NCBI RefSeq assembly: GCF_023035815.1 | Contig: NZ_CP073159.1 | Coordinates: 620,001-684,000 of the forward strand | DNA: 64,000 nucleotides | Source: Borrelia parkeri | GTDB lineage: Bacteria > Spirochaetota > Spirochaetia > Borreliales > Borreliaceae | Direction: 5' to 3' | In this document: positions 30,021-39,996 of the stretch, piece by piece | Layout: each line of letters begins with the position of its first letter | Numbering within the stretch: position 1 is the first letter of the stretch | The notes under the pieces: generated by a model | Databases searched by the model: none | What the model saw: the letters and a program-made list of their open reading frames with translations, nothing else | Told to the model about the DNA's origin: nothing | Program-made: the position numbers and the translations under genes

Positions 30021-30476
30021 TTATGTTTCTTGATTTGCCTTAAATATTCTTGATAACTCTTCTTTGTTGAATGGAATTTTAAGTAAATCTTTAAGTGTAT
30101 AAGTTTGTGAGATTGTTTGAGTGGCGTTAAATTGGTTAGGGTCTGTCATTAATATTTTAGTATTTTCGTCGAAAAATTCTGACATTACTTGACGACATAT
30201 TGCACATGGGACACTTACTGGAGTTGTTGTAATCAATATAAAATCTATTTTTTGTATACCAACAGATGATATCATGTTCATTATTGCGGCTTGCTCTGCA
30301 CAACGAGTTGCTCCAAAACTTGCATTTTCAACATTTGAACCTTGAAAAAATAAATTGTCTTTAGTTTTAATACAAGCACCTACTTTAAATTTTGAATATG
30401 GTGAATATGCATTATTTCTTGCAGTTTCTGCCAATTGAAATGCTTTTACAATTGCATTTTGTTCATTATCTTTCAT
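30021..30476 (-). CDS. cdd: Cytidine deaminase
   Basis: Zinc enzyme that deaminates cytidine/deoxycytidine to uridine/deoxyuridine for pyrimidine salvage. 151 residues, homotetramer-class length. The zinc and catalytic motifs are RCAEQAA (Cys plus catalytic Glu) and PCAICRQ (two Cys). The N-terminal YSPYSKFKVGA and GSNVENASFG substrate-binding segments are intact. Start ATG at 30476 with AGAGGT upstream. Confidence 0.96.
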   Translation of the reverse strand: MKDNEQNAIVKAFQLAETARNNAYSPYSKFKVGACIKTKDNLFFQGSNVENASFGATRCAEQAAIMNMISSVGIQKIDFILITTTPVSVPCAICRQVMSEFFDENTKILMTDPNQFNATQTISQTYTLKDLLKIPFNKEELSRIFKANQET

Positions 30477-30606
30477 TTAATACCTCTTAGTTTATGATAT
30501 TGTCAATTATAGCACAATGATTATAATTTTCTATAAAAATATTGTAAAATGTTTAATTATAAGATTTAATTGTTGATGTATGTGAAAGGTTTGTTAATAT
30601 TTTTTT

Positions 30607-31566
30607 ATGATAGATGTTATTGAATTTATTAAAAAATATAATAGTTTTATTATTATTGGGCATAAAGATCCTGATTTTGATTGTATTGGCTCGTCTTTAG
30701 CTTTAGCTTCTTTTTTGTCTAGAATAGGTAAAAGGGTCATTATGTTAAATGAAGGTCCTTTTGTGAGAAAGGAAATAATTCCTTTTAAAGATAAGTTTTT
30801 ATCTAAATGGCCAGATGTTGATTCTTCAGATTATGCTGTTATTATTTTGGATTGCTCCATATTTGATCGAATTGGAGATGAGTTTGGTTTTTATGTAAAA
30901 GATATGCCTATTCTTGTTATTGATCATCATGCATCGGGTGATAAGTTGGATGTTCCTGGGTATATTGATCCTTTTTCTCCTTCAACTACTTTTTTGATTG
31001 AGAAATTAATTAGAAAATTTGGGTATGAGGTTACTAAAGAGGAAGCATGGTATATTTTGGTTGGATTTTGCACAGATACAGGATTTTTTAGATTTATTTC
31101 AAGAAGTGATCCTGAACCTTTTGAAATGGTAGCTAGACTTGTCTCTAAAGGTTTAAGTCTTAAGGATGTTTATAATTATATTGAATCTGTTAAGAGTTTA
31201 ACTTCAATAGATATTCTTAGTGTGATGTTAAACAATCTTAAAGCTTATTTCGATGGAAAAGTATTGCTTACTATTTTGCCTTTCAATTCTAAGAAGGATA
31301 ATAATGTTAGTGGCGTTAATGAACTTTTTTATGCGCTTCTTTCTAATGTTGAGAATAATGAAATATTAATTATTTTAAAAGAGACGGAAGATGGTTCTAT
31401 TTTGGTGGGGCTTCGTTCTAGAGAATATTTTGATGTGGGTGAGCTTGCAAAGTATTTTGGTGGAGGCGGACATAAGCATGCTAGTGGATTTAAGATTAAA
31501 AATAGTTCTTTAAATCTTTTAGAGAGTCAAATAATCGCATACATCAAAGACGATATTAAGGCTTAA
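30607..31566 (+). CDS. dhhP: DHH-DHHA1 phosphodiesterase (c-di-AMP/pApA-type)
   Basis: Manganese-dependent phosphodiesterase of the DHH-DHHA1 family (319 residues). N-terminal metal motifs are [12 protein letters not shown] and ILDCS, then DHH at 106-108 (VIDHHASGD), with the C-terminal DHHA1 substrate loop [11 protein letters not shown] near 286-296. The B. burgdorferi gene at this place, DhhP, is the c-di-AMP phosphodiesterase, so the same role is expected here; as a stand-alone protein it could also act as an NrnA-like nanoRNase. No strong ribosome binding site is near the ATG. Its 3' end overlaps the convergent glycosidase gene by 11 bp. Confidence 0.92.
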   Translation: MIDVIEFIKKYNSFIIIGHKDPDFDCIGSSLALASFLSRIGKRVIMLNEGPFVRKEIIPFKDKFLSKWPDVDSSDYAVIILDCSIFDRIGDEFGFYVKDMPILVIDHHASGDKLDVPGYIDPFSPSTTFLIEKLIRKFGYEVTKEEAWYILVGFCTDTGFFRFISRSDPEPFEMVARLVSKGLSLKDVYNYIESVKSLTSIDILSVMLNNLKAYFDGKVLLTILPFNSKKDNNVSGVNELFYALLSNVENNEILIILKETEDGSILVGLRSREYFDVGELAKYFGGGGHKHASGFKIKNSSLNLLESQIIAYIKDDIKA

Positions 31567-33211
31567 ATTTTATTAAGGGGTTTTTTCCTTTTGGATTAAA
31601 ATCTTCTGTTAAAGTGAGAAATCCAGATTTAAAAGACAGTATTGTTGTTCCATATACTATTACTATATTTTGTATCCAGTCTAGATTTTTAATATGTTGG
31701 GGTGTAAGCGATACAATTATACTTATTTTGTCTTTATATTCTTTTAAGTTTTCTATGTATTGTTGACTAGCGGGTGTTGAGAGATTAAAGATAACTTGTT
31801 CGTGTTTTTCAATTAGTTTTTTTATCTCTTTCAGTTTTGTGGGGTTCATGTTGTTTAAGGGATAATAATCATAGTAATATCCGGAACTGTTTTGAAATAT
31901 TTTTTTCCCTTCTTTAATCATTGTGTTATAAGGTGATATTAAAAGTGTTTTTTTATGCTTTGATACTTGTTTTGATAACTTTATTTTAGTTGTCCCTCTT
32001 AATGTACTTTGTTCAAAAAAATTTTTACCTTCTTTAGTAGGTATTGCTTGAACCTTTTTATGATTTGAATAAATTTCAGTTTCATTTTTTCTTTCTTTTA
32101 AGTATTCTAACTTTATTCTAAGTATTCTCTTGTTAGATTTAATGATATTTTCTCTTATTTCACTATCTTTTTGCATGAGACTTAATAGTTTATTGTATGC
32201 GTTATTTTGTATGTTTTCGTTTAGTGATATTAATAAAATATCAGTTTCAGTTCTGATAATTCTTTCAATTGTGTCATAAATGCTTTCATTGTTATATCTT
32301 ACTGCATTCATTAATAAATCATCTGTTATTATTAAATTATCATATTTCAACTTTTTTCTAAGTAGTTCCTTTATGATTTTAATTGAAGATGATGCAGGTA
32401 TTTCTTTGCCATTTGTAAGCATTGGGTATGCTAGATGTCCGCTCATAATCATTGGAATATTTTCTTGTATTAATATTTTATATGGCAATAATTCATTTGA
32501 TTGCATTTCTCTTAAATTTGAGTTTATTATTGGCATTCTTATGTGAGAATCAACAACAGTATTTCCATGTCCGGGGAAGTGTTTTGCTGTTGAAATTATT
32601 CCCGCTTGTTTTTGTCCTTTGTAAAAGGCTAGAGCAAAAAGAGAAACGATTTGTGGATTATTTGAATATGTCCTTGGTCCTATTGTAAAATTTTCCTCAT
32701 TGCTGTAAATGTCTGTTATGGGTGCAAAATTTAGATTGATTCCAAGTTGTCTTATCTCATTTGCTATGTGATATCCTGTAAGGTAGGAGTCATTTGGTGA
32801 TAGAGTAGCTGTGATTCCAAGATTTCCTATTGTCTTTGATGTTTTGAGTTTGATATGCTGTGTCCATCCACCTTCTTGATCCGTTGCTATAAATAAAGGT
32901 ATTTTAAATCTATTCTTTTGGGAAATCGATTGTGCTTTATTTATACTTTCTATTAGCATGTGTAAGTTTTTGGCATTCCATCCAAAGATTTTAATTCCTC
33001 CTAAGTTTCTCTCTTTTATGAAGTTTAGTACAAATTTTGTTATTTGTTCTTCCGGGTAACTTATCATGAACATTTGTCCCAATAATTCTTTATCATTCAT
33101 TTGACTTACTATGTTATCTATTAATTTTTCTTTATCTTTTGTAGTCCAAAAGTTGTAGGAGAAACAATTATGATGGATAAAAAAGATAGCTATACAAACA
33201 ATTTTTTTCAT
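31556..33211 (-). CDS. Family 3 glycoside hydrolase (NagZ-like), exported
   Basis: 551 residues with an N-terminal signal sequence (about 1-18). The GH3 catalytic barrel shows [29 protein letters not shown] (general acid/base loop typical of NagZ) and the nucleophile Asp in [14 protein letters not shown]-terminal domain (about 400-551) is less conserved. It is commonly labelled beta-glucosidase, but the KHFPGHG motif favours beta-N-acetylhexosaminidase, acting on GlcNAc-containing wall fragments or chitobiose-type substrates in the periplasm. The last 11 bp overlap dhhP on the other strand. Confidence 0.88.
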   Translation of the reverse strand: MKKIVCIAIFFIHHNCFSYNFWTTKDKEKLIDNIVSQMNDKELLGQMFMISYPEEQITKFVLNFIKERNLGGIKIFGWNAKNLHMLIESINKAQSISQKNRFKIPLFIATDQEGGWTQHIKLKTSKTIGNLGITATLSPNDSYLTGYHIANEIRQLGINLNFAPITDIYSNEENFTIGPRTYSNNPQIVSLFALAFYKGQKQAGIISTAKHFPGHGNTVVDSHIRMPIINSNLREMQSNELLPYKILIQENIPMIMSGHLAYPMLTNGKEIPASSSIKIIKELLRKKLKYDNLIITDDLLMNAVRYNNESIYDTIERIIRTETDILLISLNENIQNNAYNKLLSLMQKDSEIRENIIKSNKRILRIKLEYLKERKNETEIYSNHKKVQAIPTKEGKNFFEQSTLRGTTKIKLSKQVSKHKKTLLISPYNTMIKEGKKIFQNSSGYYYDYYPLNNMNPTKLKEIKKLIEKHEQVIFNLSTPASQQYIENLKEYKDKISIIVSLTPQHIKNLDWIQNIVIVYGTTILSFKSGFLTLTEDFNPKGKNPLIKFKP

Positions 33212-33512
33212 TTAAACCATACCAATCTTTTGTTTTTTTCGATTCATAAGTATATCATATTGTTTTAAAATTACTCATTCCAGATCCTCTATTGTTTTTA
33301 AACCTACTTCAATAAATGAATATAATTTAAGTTATAAAATTTTTATTTTCATTCATATTAAGAGATGTAATTTATTGTCAGTAATAATTTTATTTTTCTT
33401 TTTTTTAAAAAATACCAAGTACTTATCTTGTAAGTTGAATTTCTTAGTATATTGATTGTAATCTTTTTAATGAAATGAGTGTGTAGTTTAAGATTAAGAG
33501 TATGATTTTATA
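33212..33512. other. Intergenic stretch without recognised gene
   Basis: About 300 bp between the glycosidase start and the tRNA promoter. It is AT-rich, with many stops in all frames and no RNA or repeat that I recognise. It probably contains the glycosidase promoter. Confidence 0.5.
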
Positions 33513-33541
33513 TTGACAAAATATCTTTGAATTTATACACT
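33513..33541 (+). promoter_or_regulatory. Promoter of tRNA(CAT) and probably the DJ-1 gene
   Basis: Perfect TTGACA (33513-33518), a 17-bp spacer and TACACT (33536-33541), with the tRNA 13 nt later. Confidence 0.78.
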
Positions 33542-33554
33542 TTAATGGCTACAA

Positions 33555-33628
33555 GCTGATGTAGCTCAGTTGGTTAGAGCACTCGGCTCATATCCGAGTT
33601 GTCGTGGGTTCAAGTCCCTCCATCAGCA
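33555..33628 (+). tRNA. tRNA with CAT anticodon (elongator Met, or Ile2)
   Basis: 74-nt cloverleaf: acceptor GCTGATG/CATCAGC, anticodon stem CTCGG/CCGAG, loop CTCATAT, discriminator A. It lacks initiator features. Whether the wobble C is kept (Met) or turned to lysidine (Ile, AUA) cannot be decided by eye. Confidence 0.93.
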
Positions 33629-33644
33629 TTAAGGAGTTTTTATT

Positions 33645-34190
33645 ATGAAAGTGGCAATTATACTTGCGAATGGTTTTGAAGAAATTGAAGCTATAATTCC
33701 TATGGATATTTTAAAACGAGGTGGTGTTGATCTGAAAGTTATCAGTTTGAATGATGATAAGGTTGTTTCAAGTTCTAGAGGGTTTACTTTTTATGCTGAT
33801 GAAAAAATATCAGATTATAGTGAGGACCATTTTGATTTAATAATACTTCCTGGAGGAATGCCTGGTGCTATCAATCTTTTTGAATCTAAAGATTTAGATA
33901 AGATTTTAAGAAATATGAACTTACAAGGCAAGTTAATTGCAGCCATTTGTGCATCTCCAGCAATTGTGCTTTCTGCAAAGGGACTCTTAGGTGCAAATAA
34001 ATTTACGTGTTATCCTGGATTTGAAAATGATATTACTGATGGCGAATTTGTGGATGAGGATGTTGTTATTAGTAATAATTTTATTACTTCTAAGGGTGTT
34101 GGTACAGCTTTTGAATTTGCTTTTACTTTGCTTAAGATTGTTAAGGGAGAAAGGGTCCTTGAAGATATCAAGAAGCAAGTTTTACTTTAA
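33645..34190 (+). CDS. DJ-1/PfpI family protein
   Basis: 181 residues of the DJ-1/YajL/ThiJ branch of the class I glutamine amidotransferase fold. The start MKVAIILANGFEEIEAIIP carries the conserved Glu. The reactive Cys sits at the nucleophile elbow in IAAICASPAIVL, and CYPGFE and the terminal helix are typical. Family members act as oxidative-stress chaperones or glyoxalase/deglycase-type enzymes; the older thiazole-biosynthesis label is not supported. AAGGAG lies 8-9 nt before the ATG. It starts only 17 nt after the tRNA, so it is probably read from the tRNA promoter. Confidence 0.92.
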   Translation: MKVAIILANGFEEIEAIIPMDILKRGGVDLKVISLNDDKVVSSSRGFTFYADEKISDYSEDHFDLIILPGGMPGAINLFESKDLDKILRNMNLQGKLIAAICASPAIVLSAKGLLGANKFTCYPGFENDITDGEFVDEDVVISNNFITSKGVGTAFEFAFTLLKIVKGERVLEDIKKQVLL

Positions 34191-34202
34191 TATGATTTAC
34201 AC

Positions 34203-34229
34203 TACTAAAATATTTTGATTAATTTAGTA
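34203..34229 (+). terminator. Possible terminator after the DJ-1 gene
   Basis: TACTAAA (34203-34209) and TTTAGTA (34223-34229) form a 7-bp stem with a 13-nt loop just after the stop, followed by a short T-rich tract (CTATTTTT). Weak. Confidence 0.35.
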
Positions 34230-34336
34230 AGTCTATTTTTAAAGATAAGATCATTTTATGATTAATTTTTAAACTTTTTTTATGATTTATTTGTTAAATA
34301 TGCTGAAGATTATATCTTATATCTTTGTTCTAAACC

Positions 34337-35551
34337 TTATGAAAGCTTTGTAATTAAATTGTAGGTATCTTCAAGTATGGTTAATTCTTCGTTTGTTGGT
34401 ATTACAAGTATTTTTGTCTTACTTTTTTCACTTGAGATATCAGATTCTGTATGTTTGTCTCTTGCTAAATTATTCTTTTGAGGATCAATTTCTATTCCAA
34501 TTTTTTCAAAGCCTTTTAGTGATAACTCTCTTATTCCATAATCTGTAACACCAATGCCAGCTGTGAAAATTATTGCATCAATATTGAAATCAAGTACTGC
34601 AAGGTAAGATCCAATGTATTTTTTTATTCTATAAGCCATTATTTCAACTGCAAGTTTAGAGTTATATTCATTATTTTTTACTCCTTCCCAGATGTCTCTT
34701 AGATCATTTGACTTAAGAGATATGCCAAGCATACCACTTTGCTTATTAAGAATTTCTTCGATTTTTTTTGGAGTTTTATTTAAAAGTTTGCTCATTAAAG
34801 GAATAATTGCAGGATCTGTATCTCCACTTCTTGTGCCCATTACAAGGCCTTCAAGAGGGGTAAGACCCATGCTTGTATCATAAGATAGTCCTTTTTTAAC
34901 TGCATTGATGCTTGAGCCATTGCCTAGGTGTAGTATTATTAAGTTTAGATCTTCTTTAGGTTTGTTAAGTATTGTTGCAACTCTTGTTGTTATATATGAG
35001 TATGATAAACCGTGAAATCCATATTTTCTGATATTATAGTCTTTATACCAAGAATATGGTGTGGCGTATAAAAATGCATTTTCATTCATGGTTTTGTGCC
35101 ATGATGTGTCAAAACATAAAACTTGTTTTGCATTTGGAAATATTTTAAGTGTTATTTCTATGACTTTTATTGCAGTTGGATTGTGAAGAGGTGCAAGCTT
35201 GGATATCTTCTTTAGTTCGCTTAAGGTATTTGTGTTAAGTATTGTTGAATTTTTAAAATTTGGACCTCCATGTACAATTCTGTGTCCTATTCCTTGAATT
35301 TCATCTGGATTTTCTATGATTTTTAATTTCTTGTTTGTTAATATTCTAATCAGTTGTTTTAATGCTTCTTTGTGTGATTTGATGTGTTTATCTGTTTTTT
35401 CTATTAAGCCATTTTTGGTCTTAATTTTAATTATTGATTTTTTTGTTTTTATTTTTTCTATTGTTCCAGATATTAGTATTTGTGTATTTTTATGTTTATA
35501 AAGTGTAAATTTTAATGAAGAACTTCCTGTGTTAATTGTTAATATTCTCAT
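34337..35551 (-). CDS. ackA: Acetate kinase
   Basis: Interconverts acetate plus ATP with acetyl phosphate. 404 residues. Signatures [12 protein letters not shown] at the N-terminus, the GHRIVHGG region, FDTSWHKTM, and [13 protein letters not shown] with [20 protein letters not shown]. In Borrelia, acetyl phosphate feeds the mevalonate pathway and response regulators (from the literature as I know it). It lies 16 bp after mfd on the same strand, so the two may be co-transcribed. Confidence 0.96.
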   Translation of the reverse strand: MRILTINTGSSSLKFTLYKHKNTQILISGTIEKIKTKKSIIKIKTKNGLIEKTDKHIKSHKEALKQLIRILTNKKLKIIENPDEIQGIGHRIVHGGPNFKNSTILNTNTLSELKKISKLAPLHNPTAIKVIEITLKIFPNAKQVLCFDTSWHKTMNENAFLYATPYSWYKDYNIRKYGFHGLSYSYITTRVATILNKPKEDLNLIILHLGNGSSINAVKKGLSYDTSMGLTPLEGLVMGTRSGDTDPAIIPLMSKLLNKTPKKIEEILNKQSGMLGISLKSNDLRDIWEGVKNNEYNSKLAVEIMAYRIKKYIGSYLAVLDFNIDAIIFTAGIGVTDYGIRELSLKGFEKIGIEIDPQKNNLARDKHTESDISSEKSKTKILVIPTNEELTILEDTYNLITKLS

Positions 35552-35567
35552 ATCTTTTATTCTCTTA

Positions 35568-38500
35568 TTATAATAATAGATTCAAATTTTTATATATGCA
35601 GTTTATTTTTTCTGATTCTTTAATATGTTTTAGGTTTAAGAAAACGGAATTTTTATATTCTGGATTTATTTTCAGTATAGTAGGATTGTCTTTTATGATT
35701 TGCATTATTTTTTCGGCAGGAATACTTTTTGTGTTTAAATATTCGATTTCAAGTAACTCATTTTTTTCTTTAAGGCTGGTAATATTGAGTTTTTTTGCAA
35801 GTAATTTGAGTTCTGATAATATAAGTAAGTTATTAAGTTCTTTTGGGATTGGTCCAAATTGGTCATAAATTTCAGTCCTTATTTTGTTATTTTCTTCCTC
35901 GTTTTGAACCCTTGAGATTTTTTTATAAATTGATATTTTGTCTTGTTCATTATTTATATAGCTATCGGGGATGAATCCATTGTAATTGATTTCAATAGTG
36001 ATTTCGTCTTCCTTAGAATTTTTTCCCATTCGTTTTTCAATTGCTTTGTTTAACATTGTTAAGTAGTAATCTAGTCCAATAAATTCGATCTCTCCATGTT
36101 GTTCGCGTCCAAGTAAGTTTCCAACACCTCTTATTTCCATATCTTTCATTGCAATTTGAAATCCTGTTCCAAGTTCTGAAAATTCAGATATTGCCCTTAG
36201 TCTTTCAATTGCACTTTCGTTTAAGCTTGAATTTTCTTTATATAAGAAATAAGCGAAGGCTTTCTGTGAACTTCTTCCAACTCTGCCCTTTAGCTGGTAT
36301 AATTGTGCAAGTCCGAATCTATTCGCATTGTTAATTATTATTGTATTTGCATTTTCAATATCTATTCCATTTTCAATGATTGTTGTTGCTAGTAATACTT
36401 GATATGATTTATTTATAAAATCATGCATAATATTTTCAATTTGGTCCCCTTGAAGTCTTGCATGGATGGTTGCAATTCTTGCATAAGGAACCATTTTTTC
36501 TAGCATTGCTTTTATTAAATCTAGTTCTTGAATATTGTGATGTACAAAAAAAACTTGTCCATCTCGAGAAAGTTCATTTTCTATTGCGTGTTTAATCAGT
36601 AGCTCGTTAAATTCTTCTACATAAGTTTCTATTTTTATTCTGTTTTGGGGTGGAGTTTTTAAGACAGAAATGTCTCTTAATTTGATTAATGACATATGAA
36701 GGGATCTTGGTATTGGAGTTGCTGATAGGGCAAGACAATCAACAGAGATTTTTATTTCCTTTAGTTTTTCTTTTTCTTTTACCCCGAATCTTTGTTCTTC
36801 ATCAATTATAATGAGTCCTAAGTTTTTATATATTATTTTCTTAGAGAGTATTTTATGTGTTCCAATTATTATGTCAATTTCTCCTGTTTCTAGTTTTTTT
36901 ATAATGTCTCTTTCTTTTGATTTTTTTATAAATCTGCTTAGCATTGCAATGTTGATTGGAAAGTTTTTAAATCTTTGTTTAAATGTATTAAAGTGTTGTT
37001 CTGTAAGAATTGTTGTTGGAGAGAGTATTGATACCTGTTTTTTGCTCATGACAGCTTTGAATGCAGCCCTCATTGCGACTTCAGTTTTACCAAAGCCAAC
37101 ATCTCCGCATAAAAGTCTATCCATTACTTTTAAACTCATCATATCTTGTTTGATTTCTGATATTGCTGTTAATTGATCAGGAGTTTCATCGTATGGAAAT
37201 TCTGATTCAAATAATAATTGCCATTCATTGTCTTGAGGATATTGAAATCCCTTAGTACTTTCTCTTTTCACGTAAAGTTCAACAAGTTTATCAGCAATTG
37301 CATCGATTCTTTTTTTTGCATAAGCTTTTTTCTTTTCCCAGGTTTTTGAGCTGATTTTATCTAATTTTATATTTTGAGTTTCATTTCCAATATATCTTTG
37401 AATAAGATGTGTTTGTTCAATTGGAATAAATAATTTTTCGTTATCTGCGTATTCAATTTCAATGTAGTCTTTTTCAAGAAGACTCGTTTTAATTCTTTTT
37501 ATCTGCCGAAATATTCCAATTCCATGGTTTATGTGAACAACATAACTGTTTTTTTCCACTTCAATAAATGAATCAATAGTTTTAGTTTTTGATGATTCGA
37601 AAGCTTTATTTGTTTTTTGTCTTCTATTAAAGATATCTGATTCAAGGATAATGGCTATTTTTTCTTTGTTTATTATAAGTGAGCTTGATATTTTTAAAAC
37701 TTCAATTTTGATTTTTGTCAGATCTTTGAAGATATATTTTAATTTTTCTTTTTGTGAATTAGATTCTGCTGCAATGATTACTTTAAATCCATTGTTTAGC
37801 CAGTTTTGTATTTCTTCTTTTGCAAGTGTGATATTTGAGAAAAATTTACGATCACTTTCGATATTAAATTCTATTAGTTCTTTTGTTTTTATATTTGCAG
37901 GGGTTTTCACAATAAAAATGTTAGTTTTTAATTTTAAATCGCTCAAATTTATGAAAATTTCTTTTGGTGCAATTGTTTTTTTTCCAGACTCTATTGCTTG
38001 GCTATAAAGTTTTTCATACTCTTTATAGATCTTTTTGATCTCTTCTTGTAAATTTGGTATTTCTAAATTTATAATAGGTGTATCTTTATTTATTTCTTGG
38101 TTTAGGTATGTGTCTCCTATTAGTGGATAAAATATTTCTTCTGCTCTTGCATTATATTTTGTTTCAATTTGTTCAAATAATTTTTTATATTCATTTTCTT
38201 TTAAGTGGTGTTTTAGTTTATTTATGTTTTCATCATTCCAAATGATTTCCTTTTTGGGAATTATATCAAATTCAAAAATTGGAGTTCCTTTTTTTAATTG
38301 AGTTAAGGAATTAAAATATTTGATTTCTTTTATTTTATCAACCTCCACTGAAATTCTTATTGGTTCTGTTTTATTAAATGAGTGTATGTCTATTATTTCA
38401 CTCTTTATTGTAAATTCTCCAGGTAATGTAACCCTCATTGTTTTTTCATATCCTAGTTTTATAAGTTTACTTTCAAGATTTTCTATGTTTATTATCGTGC

Positions 38501-38936
38501 CTGTCTGAATTTTATAAATGTTTTTAAATAAATTTTCTTTTGTAGGGATTTTGCTAAGTAGGGATTTTAGTGAAACAATGTAGATCCCAGGATTATTTTC
38601 ATAAAAATTGATTAAAAATTTTACTCGTTTTATAAAAATTTTACTTTTTGAACTGATATCTTTATATATAAGGGGACTGAAATAGTTAAGTTCATATATG
38701 TTATCTGTAATTTGTATTAAATCATCTTTGAGTTCATCTGATATACTTTCGTTTTTAACTATTAATATAATTTTATTACTACTGCTGTATTCTTTTATTT
38801 TGTTGATTAGGAAAGCTTTAAAAAATCCTTCATGTCCTACTATTGTAAAGGGTAGATTTTTTTTAATAAGTTGTTGTATTTTTTTTAGATTTTGATTGTC
38901 ATTTAATCTGGTAGTTAATTCTTTTTCTATATTCAT
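35568..38936 (-). CDS. mfd: Transcription-repair coupling factor
   Basis: Large SF2 translocase that removes stalled RNA polymerase and recruits UvrA. 1122 residues, full length. N-terminal UvrB-like modules, an RNA-polymerase-interacting CarD-type domain at about 460-530 ([19 protein letters not shown]), then the helicase core with Walker [13 protein letters not shown], Walker B as DEEQRFG, the [11 protein letters not shown] motif, the QxxGRVGR motif and the C-terminal TRCF domain. Highly Lys/Ile/Asn-rich, as expected for its strand. Confidence 0.97.
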   Translation of the reverse strand: MNIEKELTTRLNDNQNLKKIQQLIKKNLPFTIVGHEGFFKAFLINKIKEYSSSNKIILIVKNESISDELKDDLIQITDNIYELNYFSPLIYKDISSKSKIFIKRVKFLINFYENNPGIYIVSLKSLLSKIPTKENLFKNIYKIQTGTIINIENLESKLIKLGYEKTMRVTLPGEFTIKSEIIDIHSFNKTEPIRISVEVDKIKEIKYFNSLTQLKKGTPIFEFDIIPKKEIIWNDENINKLKHHLKENEYKKLFEQIETKYNARAEEIFYPLIGDTYLNQEINKDTPIINLEIPNLQEEIKKIYKEYEKLYSQAIESGKKTIAPKEIFINLSDLKLKTNIFIVKTPANIKTKELIEFNIESDRKFFSNITLAKEEIQNWLNNGFKVIIAAESNSQKEKLKYIFKDLTKIKIEVLKISSSLIINKEKIAIILESDIFNRRQKTNKAFESSKTKTIDSFIEVEKNSYVVHINHGIGIFRQIKRIKTSLLEKDYIEIEYADNEKLFIPIEQTHLIQRYIGNETQNIKLDKISSKTWEKKKAYAKKRIDAIADKLVELYVKRESTKGFQYPQDNEWQLLFESEFPYDETPDQLTAISEIKQDMMSLKVMDRLLCGDVGFGKTEVAMRAAFKAVMSKKQVSILSPTTILTEQHFNTFKQRFKNFPINIAMLSRFIKKSKERDIIKKLETGEIDIIIGTHKILSKKIIYKNLGLIIIDEEQRFGVKEKEKLKEIKISVDCLALSATPIPRSLHMSLIKLRDISVLKTPPQNRIKIETYVEEFNELLIKHAIENELSRDGQVFFVHHNIQELDLIKAMLEKMVPYARIATIHARLQGDQIENIMHDFINKSYQVLLATTIIENGIDIENANTIIINNANRFGLAQLYQLKGRVGRSSQKAFAYFLYKENSSLNESAIERLRAISEFSELGTGFQIAMKDMEIRGVGNLLGREQHGEIEFIGLDYYLTMLNKAIEKRMGKNSKEDEITIEINYNGFIPDSYINNEQDKISIYKKISRVQNEEENNKIRTEIYDQFGPIPKELNNLLILSELKLLAKKLNITSLKEKNELLEIEYLNTKSIPAEKIMQIIKDNPTILKINPEYKNSVFLNLKHIKESEKINCIYKNLNLLL

Positions 38937-39033
38937 TTTTTACCTTTTTGTTTATGTAGTTTAGTATAATATTATATATTAATGGATATGTTCTGTTTCG
39001 TTATGTATAATATAATTAGATTTTGAGGAGTTT

Positions 39034-39996
39034 ATGAAATTTAGGAATTTATTTTTTGTTATATCTCTTATGGTTGTTCCTTTTATGCTTTTTCCTAGAG
39101 ATTATAAGGGTCTTGATTTTAAGATAAAGTTTTTCAATCAATCAATTTATCGTGTTAATAGTAATATTTCTATTGAAGTTTCGCTTAGTAACTCGTCTGA
39201 TGATTTACTTGTTCTTGAAATAGGAGATGTTAATACTTTCGGTTTTGATTTTGATGTTACAGATACTACTAACATAAAAGTTAAAAGGTCTCTTGAATAT
39301 GTTAAGGATAGGGCAAAAAATGTTGCGATTCCTGTAAGAACTCTTAGTTTAAGACCTAATGAGAGATTTTCTGTAGTGATGAGCTTAAATCAATTTGTAC
39401 AATTTGATAAAGATGGAGTTTATTTTGTCAAAGGTATGTTTTTCCCAAATATCTCAGATCCACAAAAGCGTGTAGAGTCTAATGTTATTACTTTGTTTTT
39501 AAAACCTAAAATGGATGATGTTGCAGGAAAATTTGACTTTTCTAATTTATCTTCCAATCGTGAAATTCAAAGTATTTTGAAAAGAGAAGATTTATCCCCT
39601 GATAAAGTTGTTGAATATTTATTTTCAGCGTTGCGGCTTGGGGAGAGAGAAAAATTCTTTTTATATATTGATATTGAAAGTCTTATTTTAAGTGATCAAA
39701 ATAAATCATATCTTTATAAGCAAGAACTTAAATCAGGTTCTAATAATATGCTAGAAGAGTATAAAGATTATCTATGGAATAATAGTAATTCTGCTATTTC
39801 AAAAGTTCCAAGTAAATTTTCTATTATTGAAACAACTTATACAGATTCTGCAGGAAAAGTTGTATCTGATGTGTATTTTGAAGATGGTCATTTTTATGTA
39901 GCCAAAAGATATACCTTTTTTTTAAAAAAGTATGATTATTATTGGATCATTTATGATTATACTGTTCAAAATACTGGGATTAAGGAGAAATACTAG
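39034..39996 (+). CDS. Exported protein of unknown function
   Basis: 320 residues with a signal peptide (about 1-22, ending FMLFPRD). Residues about 25-165 look like an Ig-like beta sandwich (repeated strands such as SNISIEVSLSNSSDDLLVLEIG), and the C-terminal part resembles a small mixed alpha/beta fold (SKFSIIETTYTDSAGKVVSDVYFEDG). No lipobox and no catalytic motif seen. ATG at 39034 after GAGGAG. It overlaps or abuts the amidase gene that follows, suggesting a periplasmic role linked to the wall, which is inference. Confidence 0.82.
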   Translation: MKFRNLFFVISLMVVPFMLFPRDYKGLDFKIKFFNQSIYRVNSNISIEVSLSNSSDDLLVLEIGDVNTFGFDFDVTDTTNIKVKRSLEYVKDRAKNVAIPVRTLSLRPNERFSVVMSLNQFVQFDKDGVYFVKGMFFPNISDPQKRVESNVITLFLKPKMDDVAGKFDFSNLSSNREIQSILKREDLSPDKVVEYLFSALRLGEREKFFLYIDIESLILSDQNKSYLYKQELKSGSNNMLEEYKDYLWNNSNSAISKVPSKFSIIETTYTDSAGKVVSDVYFEDGHFYVAKRYTFFLKKYDYYWIIYDYTVQNTGIKEKY

